This document shows positions 1 to 6,125 of a stretch of DNA of 11,418 nucleotides, piece by piece. The stretch covers positions 1 through 11,418 of the forward strand of contig URJJ01000056.1 of NCBI GenBank assembly GCA_900548185.1. Direction: 5' to 3'. Position 1 is the first letter of the stretch, and each line of letters opens with the position of its first letter. The notes beneath the pieces were generated by a model that worked only from the letters and a program-made list of their open reading frames with translations, searched no databases and was not told the DNA's origin. The DNA comes from an uncultured Opitutales bacterium (GTDB taxonomy: Bacteria > Verrucomicrobiota > Verrucomicrobiia > Opitutales > Intestinicryptomonadaceae). The translations under genes were made by a program, and so were the position numbers.

Positions 1-10
1 TCGCATCCCG

Positions 11-27
11 AGGGGGCAAGGCCCCCT
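11..27. repeat. Perfect 7-bp GC-rich hairpin followed by an AT-rich hairpin
   Basis: AGGGGGC and GCCCCCT pair around AAG (11-27), and a second perfect hairpin, ATTTGC-ATCC-GCAAAT, follows at 36-51. Neither has a T-tract on either strand. The tight pair resembles stem-loops at the ends of structured RNAs or short interspersed palindromes. Its function is unknown. Confidence 0.4.
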
Positions 28-482
28 GCGGAGGAATTTGCATCCGCAAATAATCCCCTACGCTCCCCCTCTAAAGTCCAAAGCACTTCACAAAGAAACC
101 CCTCAACGGGCGAAGTCTTATCATATGAAACTCCCATCGCGCCGCAATGGGGCGGCACATACATGGGGGATTTTGGGTGCGAGAATGCTCATTAGTTCCC
201 ACAAAAAGCATTGGCATTAAATCAAGGCGTCCGCACTTAAAAGGGAGCGGCCGCCCCTGCAAAAATGGGTGGGGCAAAATTTCCGGCAAACAGGCGAAGC
301 CATGCTTTTAATTGGGGTCTAACACAGTTAACGGCGGGATTGCGAATTTGGGAATGAAATTTCACGCGGGGAGGAATACCCGCCGGGCTCGCCGCGAAAC
401 GCCGCCTGATTTTTCGCTTCCTTTGGGGCATTCCAAACCGTGCAAGCCCTTTAACTAAAAGAAGACATACCCATACCCCTTG

Positions 483-522
483 CGGGCCGGGTGGAGACGC
501 CGGCGCCCCGCACTGCGGCCCG
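483..522 (-). terminator. Weak terminator candidate after the DUF4861 operon
   Basis: CGGCCCG (516-522) and CGGGCCG (483-489) form a perfect 7-bp GC stem with a 26-nt loop, starting 10 nt after the stop at 532. A T-rich stretch (complement of about 456-466) follows, but some 16 nt too far for a canonical intrinsic terminator. This is the best candidate for the end of the operon in this interval. Confidence 0.25.
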
Positions 523-531
523 GCGCGCGCC

Positions 532-2310
532 TTACTTTAGAAAGTCCTCCCAGCGGCCCGAATAATAGGCTTTGCGCAGCCGCGCAACCCCATCGGAATC
601 GCCGCGGCGGGAAAGGAGGTCCTCCAAATCCCTGTATATGTAAAACTGGAGCCACCAGCCCTTGGCATATTTTTCCCGCAGGGAGCGGGCGGTTTTCAGC
701 TTCGCATACCATGAGGTGTCAAGACCGCATTCTTCAGCCGCAGCGACGGCCTTGAGGGCGTTTTTCCACATGCCTTCGGATATTCCGGCCCCGAGCTTGC
801 GAAAGTCGGAGTAATTGAAACCCGACATGTCTATTGCATCGCACCTGTCGTCGATTCCCAGCTCGGCAAGCGAAACCTTTTCCTCGAATTTCCCGTCGCC
901 GTCCAGGTCGTATTCCAGCGTGTCGAAAAATCCGTTGGAGTTTGTGTCGGAATATTTGACGGTGGCGAAACGGCGCGGGTCGCGGTTCTGGAAGGTTCTG
1001 TTGAAGCCCTGGAAAAACTCCGCGTCCTGGTCTATCCTCCATGCGCCCCATTCCGCGCCGAGCAGGTGGAGGCGGCCGTCGAACGCGCCAACATACAGCC
1101 TGCCGCCGCCGGAGCCGTCGTCGTCCCATTCGCCCCTGTCCCCGGAAGGGTCGGACTGTACGTTGTCATCCAGCCCCCCCTTGCCGGTTCCAACTTTGAA
1201 CATGTCAAGGGGCTTGTAGAACTCGACGCGCTCCCATCTGGAACAGTCGTCGTCCTCGTCATATGCGAACCAGAACCTGTCCCACTTTCCCATTTTGAAT
1301 ATGCAGTCCCAGGCGTCTTCGTGCGCAGGATATACGAGTTCCTCAAGGTTTCTGAAGCGCGGGTCGGGGAAGAACGCGTCGGCCTGCGGGAGGCCCCTCA
1401 TGGACTCCCGGTTTTTGATTTTCTGGGAAAATCCGGAATAGTCGAAGCCCGGCCCCATGAAGGCCACGGAGAAGTCGAAGTCGAATTCGTTCCCCGGCGC
1501 GTTGTCGTTATCAATATCGACGGCGAGCGAGACCCAGTCGCACACGGTCGCAAGCTGGGAGTATTCCCTCGTATTCGGCTCAGCCCCTTCGGCGCCGGTG
1601 CGGCGGCGCGGAACCATGAAGCGCACGGCCCTTTCGCTAAGGCCGTCCCCGTCGTCGTCGAAGAATAAAAACGGGTTCTCCCAGTTTAGGCGCAGGTCGT
1701 CCATCTTGTCGGTCGAAGTGTGGATTTTCAAAAACGCCTTGCGCCCGGCATAGCCCAGATGGAAGTCGGACAGCCCCGAGCGCTTCCAAGCCTCTATTTT
1801 GAATGTGTTCCAGTCTATGCAGTTAAAGATGCCGTCCCCCTGGGAGTCTATCACCCACATGTAGTGCCCGTTGGGCCACACCTGATCGGTCGGCTCGCAT
1901 GGATACTCCATGACAAGCTGCATGTCCGCCCTGCCGTCGCCGTTGTCGTCGAGCCACTTTACCACGAAGTCGTACCGCCCGTCGCGGTTTCTGTCAACGA
2001 GAAGGCATGCGTCAACTGCGGCGATTTCCGTGTCTCCTTCCCTTATTCCGGAGCCGCCGTCGTCGAGCCATAGTACCGGCACGTCCCCGTGCGTGACGGT
2101 TTTAATGGCGTCGTACCTGCCGTCGCAGTCAAGGTCGAGATACTCCGTGGCGGCCCCCGGCGGAGGCGGCGGGAGCCTGAAGGAATTTATCCGGAGGGAC
2201 GAATTCCAATACGCCCCGCCCCGCGCCCCGTCGAGGGCGAGGGCCGGAAGCCATGCCGCGCACGCCATGATAGCGGATGCGGAGAGGGTAAAAATATGCC
2301 TGTTTTTCAT
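532..2310 (-). CDS. Secreted Asp-rich protein with multiple EF-hand-like calcium loops, unknown function
   Basis: Exported protein of 592 residues that I cannot assign to a named family. Residues 1-26 form a signal peptide (ending LPALALDG). The body carries repeated acidic loops of the DxDxDGxxD calcium-binding type: DLDCDGRYD (59-67), DRNRDGRYD (106-114), DDNGDGRAD (121-129), DSQGDGIFN (155-163), DDDGDGLSE (218-226), an acidic run at 265-280, DTNSNGFFD (455-463) and DLDGDGKFEE (468-477). Such loops occur in VCBS/FG-GAP propellers, dockerins and thrombospondin-type-3 repeats, but spacing here is irregular and no propeller blade is evident. Trp and Tyr are frequent, as in carbohydrate-binding or carbohydrate-active folds. 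The C-terminal 80 residues are helical. The start ATG overlaps the DUF4861 gene stop (ATGA) and has no Shine-Dalgarno, so it depends on translation of that gene. The two products probably act together outside the cytoplasm. Confidence 0.85.
   Translation of the reverse strand: MKNRHIFTLSASAIMACAAWLPALALDGARGGAYWNSSLRINSFRLPPPPPGAATEYLDLDCDGRYDAIKTVTHGDVPVLWLDDGGSGIREGDTEIAAVDACLLVDRNRDGRYDFVVKWLDDNGDGRADMQLVMEYPCEPTDQVWPNGHYMWVIDSQGDGIFNCIDWNTFKIEAWKRSGLSDFHLGYAGRKAFLKIHTSTDKMDDLRLNWENPFLFFDDDGDGLSERAVRFMVPRRRTGAEGAEPNTREYSQLATVCDWVSLAVDIDNDNAPGNEFDFDFSVAFMGPGFDYSGFSQKIKNRESMRGLPQADAFFPDPRFRNLEELVYPAHEDAWDCIFKMGKWDRFWFAYDEDDDCSRWERVEFYKPLDMFKVGTGKGGLDDNVQSDPSGDRGEWDDDGSGGGRLYVGAFDGRLHLLGAEWGAWRIDQDAEFFQGFNRTFQNRDPRRFATVKYSDTNSNGFFDTLEYDLDGDGKFEEKVSLAELGIDDRCDAIDMSGFNYSDFRKLGAGISEGMWKNALKAVAAAEECGLDTSWYAKLKTARSLREKYAKGWWLQFYIYRDLEDLLSRRGDSDGVARLRKAYYSGRWEDFLK
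2307..2310 (-). other. ATGA translational coupling between the secreted pair
   Basis: The minus strand reads ATGA: the ATG (2308-2310) starts the calcium-loop protein and the TGA (2307-2309) ends the DUF4861 protein. The bases upstream (CCGAAAGTAAA) contain no Shine-Dalgarno, so ribosomes finishing the first gene most likely re-initiate on the second. Confidence 0.8.
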
Positions 2311-4133
2311 TTTACTTTCGGTTCAGCGCGCGCTGTGCTGCGATGCATTCCGCCCCATTCGTATCCGAAAGAGAAGAATACCCTTCCGTAAGGGTCGGCC
2401 CGCATTATCGCAAAATTTTCAAGCCCGGATTTTTTAAACCGCAAAACCTCCGTCCGGCCGCCTGCTCGGAAGCGCATTTCAAGCCGCTCCCCGGCGAACA
2501 TTTCGGAGGTTGAAACGGATTTCAGGTCCGCGTCAAAAACCACTTCCGCCCCGCGTCCCTGCGCCCTGATTCCGCCGGCGACCTCTATTCCGGCCGCGCA
2601 TTCGAGCTCCCCGAATGGCCTTTCCAAAACGCTGCCCCTCCTGAATTCGGAGACAACCGAGCACTCCGCGTCGTCAACGCCCATCCTGAAAGTCTTTCTC
2701 TGGCTGAAAACCTCCCCGCCGACATTCTCGTAAAGGTAGAATGCCTCGAACAAAAGTTCGCCGGGCTTGGTCCATTTCACGTCCGCAAAGCGGTAAACGT
2801 TGGGCCTTGCAATTTTCGAGCCCGTCCAGATTCCGTCGCCGCCGCAGCCGACGCTGTCCCCAACGCTGAAGGCGTCCATGCCCTCTCCGATGTCGTCGTG
2901 GTAGGAGGATATTTTCAGGATGTCCAGCATGTACCACCTGTCCACAACCGGATACGGGACGCGCTTGGTCCACACGTCCACCCCTCCGTTTTCAACACCG
3001 GAATAGAGGGCCGGGCCGTATATGCGGAAGGCCATTTTGGAATTTTCCCAGGCGAGATCGTCGGCGCGCCGGGGCTCTATGTGGGCGTAAGCCCTGGGAA
3101 TCGGCATGGAAGACGCAAACAAGGCCGCCATAACCAGCTTTGAGTCGGGTTTGCGCGCCTTCATGCCGCAGCTCTTTGCGACTTCGGCCCCGGCATACGC
3201 CACCGCCCCCCGAAGGAGGGTTTCCAATCCGGGCGCGCCCCCTTCCGCCGCTCCCGGTTGGATTTTTGAAAATTCCGCAGAGAGAGCGCCCCACGAATCC
3301 ATGACAACCGGCCAAAATTCCCCGCGCGGAAGCGCTCCCGAATTCACCCCCGAAGCGAGCGCGGCAACATACAGGGCGCTTTCCGCGAGCGTTTTCGGAG
3401 TCTGCTCTCCGCCCCAGAGGCGGGACGGCCCGCGCGCGGCGACTGCTACCCCGGCCGCCTGCGCGTATTTTTCCGCAAACAATCCATGGACGGAATCCGA
3501 ACGCGGCACATCCCGAAGAATCAGCGAAAGGGCAAAAAATTCAAGAGGATCCGACGGAGCCGGGCAGTCTCCAAAGGACTCCGCAAGATACCCCGAAAAA
3601 GCCCTGTCCCCCGTAAGGGCATAGAGCCGCGCAGCCGGAGCGGCTCGCGAAAAAAGCGGCCCCAGCCCATGAGAGTCCCCGAACAGGACGGGGGCGCGGA
3701 GGTCCGCCCCGCCCGACTTTATGCGGGAACGCAGCAATTTCATGTAAGGCGCAAACGCCCGCATCCCGTGGGCGTCCCGGGCTTCCCCGGCTTCCGACTG
3801 CGCGGCAAAAGTCGCAAGCCACGCCAACGCCGCCGCATCTCCGGAGGGGAGCGTCGTCCATCCTGCGCCCTCGCCGCACCGGACTGCTTCCGCCCAGTAT
3901 CCCGGCTTTCCCGTGAGCCTTGAAAGCTCTATAAGGGCGAGGTATAGGGGAGCCATCAGGCCCGAACGCGTCGAAATGCGCGAGTCGGGATTGGAAACGG
4001 CCGCGATGGCTGCGCTCTCTGCGCACGCGAGCGCGGACAATGCGTCCGCAGACGGCCCCGCAGTGCGGGCGCAACCCACCGTGCAAGCAAATGCGGCAAC
4101 GGCCGCAAAAATTTTAAATTTTATTTTTCTCAT
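2307..4133 (-). CDS. Secreted DUF4861-domain protein, probable carbohydrate-active enzyme
   Basis: Exported protein of 608 residues from the ATG at 4133. That start was chosen because it gives a signal sequence at once (MRKIKFKIF, a hydrophobic stretch, then TVGC at 18-21); the frame is open 40 codons further up but that extension is Arg- and Cys-rich and would bury the signal. TVGC is an imperfect lipobox, so either lipidation at C21 or ordinary cleavage is possible. Residues about 30-335 are alpha-helical and Ala-rich, compatible with an (alpha/alpha) barrel of the kind paired with DUF4861 in unsaturated-uronyl or rhamnogalacturonyl hydrolases. Residues about 349-600 resemble DUF4861: DDLAWENSKMAFRIYGPAL (358-376), GGVDVWTKRV (383-392), VVDRWY (396-401), YHDDIGEGMD (411-420) and DSVGCGGDGIW (426-436). 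Substrate and catalytic residues are not known to me. The TGA stop overlaps the next start as ATGA. Confidence 0.85.
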   Translation of the reverse strand: MRKIKFKIFAAVAAFACTVGCARTAGPSADALSALACAESAAIAAVSNPDSRISTRSGLMAPLYLALIELSRLTGKPGYWAEAVRCGEGAGWTTLPSGDAAALAWLATFAAQSEAGEARDAHGMRAFAPYMKLLRSRIKSGGADLRAPVLFGDSHGLGPLFSRAAPAARLYALTGDRAFSGYLAESFGDCPAPSDPLEFFALSLILRDVPRSDSVHGLFAEKYAQAAGVAVAARGPSRLWGGEQTPKTLAESALYVAALASGVNSGALPRGEFWPVVMDSWGALSAEFSKIQPGAAEGGAPGLETLLRGAVAYAGAEVAKSCGMKARKPDSKLVMAALFASSMPIPRAYAHIEPRRADDLAWENSKMAFRIYGPALYSGVENGGVDVWTKRVPYPVVDRWYMLDILKISSYHDDIGEGMDAFSVGDSVGCGGDGIWTGSKIARPNVYRFADVKWTKPGELLFEAFYLYENVGGEVFSQRKTFRMGVDDAECSVVSEFRRGSVLERPFGELECAAGIEVAGGIRAQGRGAEVVFDADLKSVSTSEMFAGERLEMRFRAGGRTEVLRFKKSGLENFAIMRADPYGRVFFSFGYEWGGMHRSTARAEPKVK

Positions 4134-4258
4134 ACCCCCGCATTGCGCGCGAACGCTTCCGTACGGGCCGCCGCAGGTTTCGGCGCGGCCGAGAGCCCTG
4201 CGCTGCGGCAAAAACAACTCCGGCCCCCTACATAAAAGCCCCCGTATTTTCATTGAAT

Positions 4259-4274
4259 TTTTGACAAATCAAAA
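4259..4274. promoter_or_regulatory. AT-rich palindrome, possible operator
   Basis: TTTTGA-CAAA-TCAAAA is a perfect inverted repeat with 6-bp arms and a 4-bp centre, about 126 bp upstream of the DUF4861 gene. It contains a consensus-like TTGACA on the plus strand and TTGTCA on the minus strand, but no good -10 hexamer at proper spacing was found for either. A regulator binding site near the promoter is plausible but unproven. Confidence 0.3.
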
Positions 4275-4289
4275 GCGCCTGTAAAGCCG

Positions 4290-4317
4290 AAAAAGCAATC
4301 CGTACCTCCGGTGCGGA
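4290..4317 (-). terminator. Terminator or attenuator-like hairpin upstream of the DUF4861 operon
   Basis: Positions 4299-4317 form an 8-bp stem with one G-T wobble and a 3-nt loop (TCCGTACC, then TCC, then GGTGCGGA on the plus strand). In the minus-strand transcript the stem is followed by TTGC and five T (complement of 4290-4294). It lies about 157 nt before the ATG at 4133, in the direction of transcription. It could end a short upstream transcript or act as an attenuator in the leader of the downstream operon. The four-base offset of the T-tract lowers confidence. Confidence 0.45.
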
Positions 4318-4511
4318 ACTGCGAACCGGGCCCTGCGGCCATCCTCCTCCTATCAGGGAGCGTCCGCCATAAAATCCGCCCGCGCCTCGAAAAGGCCCGC
4401 CCCGGGCGTCTTTTCCTCACCCCAGTGTCAGTTTTGAAAATCATCCATTTAGAAATAAAGGAAGTGGCACAGATTAAATACCCCGAAAGAAACGAAAATC
4501 AGACGGCGTTT

Positions 4512-4544
4512 CGCGGAGATTTAAGCGGGCTTTCCCTCTCCGCG
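4512..4544. repeat. 8-bp perfect inverted repeat, RNA hairpin candidate
   Basis: CGCGGAGA (4512-4519) and TCTCCGCG (4537-4544) are exact reverse complements separated by 17 nt. Neither strand shows a T-tract directly after the stem, so it does not look like an intrinsic terminator. It would fold equally in a transcript from either strand. It may belong to the untranslated leader of the downstream operon or to a structured RNA. Confidence 0.45.
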
Positions 4545-4847
4545 CAAAATCTCATCCAACCCCCGTTCCCTTGTCTATGCCATGCCCCAAAAAAGCCACG
4601 CTATGAACTTTGGCCGGACGTATTTTGCGGCAAGGCTTGCCTGCGGCCTGAAAAGCCATGGCATTCCAAGTGGCGTCATCCAACTCAAGTGTCCTCCGTC
4701 GCACGTCCCAAGCAAACCGGAATGCCGCATTTTTCACTTTCCGCTTTTAAGAAAATGCCGTTTCATGCGGGCGGAAACCGCTCCCCCATTTCAGCAAACG
4801 AATTTGCCCTCAAAATTCCATTCCCCCTCCCCTGCGCGAGGCGTTTG

Positions 4848-4869
4848 AAAAAATTTGGCGTTTCCAAAT
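4848..4869 (-). terminator. Terminator-like hairpin after gspF
   Basis: On the minus strand ATTTGG and CCAAAT form a perfect 6-bp stem (4864-4869 with 4853-4858) around a 5-nt loop, followed at once by a run of T (complement of 4848-4852). It lies 45 nt downstream of the gspF stop. The stem is short and AT-rich, so it may be weak. A second inverted repeat, CGCCCC at 4870-4875 with GGGGCG at 4908-4913, sits between the stop and the hairpin and may add structure. Confidence 0.5.
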
Positions 4870-4913
4870 CGCCCCGCGCGCGAAGCGCCAGAATCCGCGA
4901 GACGCCCGGGGCG

Positions 4914-6125
4914 TCAGACCAGATTCTGGCTCAACCCGAATACCGAGGAAACTATGCCGAGTGCGACCAGAAATATTATGGCAACCGCCGTCATGAGTGC
5001 GACTCCCGTAAGTATGGAAGTGGCCGCCTTTATGCGGGCGCGCAGAATTTCCATATGGGTGTTCTTTATTTCCATGAAGCACTCTACAAGGCTTCCGGTG
5101 CGCTCCCCCACCGACAGTATGTCGATGTCGTCGTCATCGAATATGCCGTATTTTTTAAATGAAGCCGATATGGGGGCGCCGTCGTTTATGGCAGTCCGGC
5201 ACATCTGGAATCGCAGGCGCAGATCGGAATTTTTCACGGTCTTTTCGGCGAGGCGGAAAGTCTCGGTGGTATTCACGCCCGAGGCGTAGAGGGTTGCGAT
5301 GAGGTTTCCGAAGCGGCATATGTCTGCGTTTACCGCTATGGGGCCCGCGAGAGGAAGCCTGGCCAGAATCCTGTCCGTTTTCAGCCTGCCCTCCTCCCCG
5401 GAGCGGTACTTGGCTACCGCAAGCGCAGAGAGCGCCGCAAGCGCAAGCAGGACCGGGCCGCCGTAAATCAGAAAGTCCCCCATGGCGATTAGGATTTTCA
5501 CGGGAATGCTCATTTCGCCGCCCAAGTTTGCCATCATGTCTTCTATCATGGGCATGAGATAAAACAGGAATAAAAGCACGACGCCGAAGGCCAGGCAGCA
5601 TAGAATCGCGGGATAGACCAGAGCCGCCGTCACGCTTGCGCGCAGGGCCCTCTTTCCCTCAAGATAGTCCACAATATTTTCAAATACCGGGACGATGTTC
5701 GCGGTCGATTCCCCCGCCTCCGTCAGGTGGACGATACAGGGCTCAAAAAGCTTCGGGTAGGCGACCATGGCGGACGACAGCGTGGCCCCCTCGCTCACGG
5801 CCCTGTAAAGCTCGCGCGAAAGCGCCTGCATCTGCGGATTAAGCGACCTCTGCGCAAGGGATTTCAGGGCGTCGCCCATGGGCATCCCCCCCTTGCAAAG
5901 CTGGAGAATCTTCCTGAAAAACGCCAGCGAAAGCTTTTCTGAGCCCCTTATTTTTACGGCGTCCTCCGCCTCCGGGGCGCGCGCACCCGCCGCAGCCCTT
6001 ATCTCCAGCGCGCGCAGGCCGCGCCTTGCAAGAGCCCCAGCCGCAGCCCGCCTGTCAGGAGCGGAAACCACTCCGCGCTCCACGCCGCCGGAGAGCGACG
6101 CGGCCCTGTACTCGAACTCAGCCAT
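4914..6125 (-). CDS. gspF: Type II secretion inner-membrane platform protein GspF
   Basis: Polytopic inner-membrane protein of the GspF/PilC family, the platform on which the GspE motor acts. It has 403 residues, typical for the family. The start MAEFEYRA is the characteristic N-terminus. Two T2SSF domains are visible: the first about 64-188, with VHLTEAGESTANI near 132-144, and the second about 266-388, with LSVGERTGSLVECF near 337-350. Hydrophobic segments at about 166-191, 217-238 and 371-396 give three membrane spans. The ATG at 6125 overlaps the end of gspE by 8 nt, so the two subunits are probably translationally coupled. The gene closes the operon: a terminator-like hairpin begins 45 nt after the stop and no pseudopilin gene follows. 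The same family serves type IV pili, so PilC is the alternative. Confidence 0.94.
   Translation of the reverse strand: MAEFEYRAASLSGGVERGVVSAPDRRAAAGALARRGLRALEIRAAAGARAPEAEDAVKIRGSEKLSLAFFRKILQLCKGGMPMGDALKSLAQRSLNPQMQALSRELYRAVSEGATLSSAMVAYPKLFEPCIVHLTEAGESTANIVPVFENIVDYLEGKRALRASVTAALVYPAILCCLAFGVVLLFLFYLMPMIEDMMANLGGEMSIPVKILIAMGDFLIYGGPVLLALAALSALAVAKYRSGEEGRLKTDRILARLPLAGPIAVNADICRFGNLIATLYASGVNTTETFRLAEKTVKNSDLRLRFQMCRTAINDGAPISASFKKYGIFDDDDIDILSVGERTGSLVECFMEIKNTHMEILRARIKAATSILTGVALMTAVAIIFLVALGIVSSVFGLSQNLV

Larger units (their letters stand above)
1..531. other. 531-bp interval without a supported gene
   Basis: The only frames here are 60-90 codons, without ribosome binding sites or recognisable products. 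The stretch is less GC-rich than the coding DNA and holds inverted repeats: AGGGGGC-AAG-GCCCCCT (11-27), ATTTGC-ATCC-GCAAAT (36-51), GCCCC (253-257) with GGGGC (271-275), and CGGCGGG (332-338) with CCCGCCG (379-385). No tRNA, promoter or coding feature was recognised. It may be the 3' untranslated region of the operon, plus the start of another intergenic element that continues beyond the window. Confidence 0.5.
4134..4913. other. 780-bp non-coding interval between the two operons
   Basis: No ORF here has a convincing ribosome binding site, codon pattern or family resemblance; candidates include a GTG-start 61-codon frame (4552-4737) and a 64-codon frame (4250-4444), both on the minus strand. 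The interval is less GC-rich than the flanking genes and full of symmetric elements: the post-gspF terminator, CGCGGAGA at 4512-4519 with TCTCCGCG at 4537-4544, GGCAAG-G-CTTGCC near 4630-4642, GCCATGGC near 4655-4662, a hairpin with T-tract at 4290-4317, and TTTTGA-CAAA-TCAAAA at 4259-4274. It must contain the promoter and leader of the downstream pair, but I could not pick a convincing -35/-10 pair. It could also hold a small RNA or a copy of an interspersed repeat. Confidence 0.6.

Noticed and set aside
237..431. 64-codon minus-strand frame after the second operon
   Set aside because: Mixed AT- and GC-ending codons unlike the neighbouring genes, no ribosome binding site and no family resemblance.
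1066..1668. 200-codon plus-strand frame
   Set aside because: It is antisense to the calcium-loop protein; its regular Val/Gly/Glu pattern arises from the reverse complement of Asp/Gly-rich codons.
4134..4253. 40-codon N-terminal extension of the DUF4861 protein
   Set aside because: It has no signal-sequence character and would bury the MRKIKFKIF signal peptide that starts at 4133.
4311..5162. 283-codon plus-strand frame spanning the intergenic region and the end of gspF
   Set aside because: It starts on a GTG inside a hairpin, lacks a ribosome binding site, runs antisense into gspF and has no recognisable domain.
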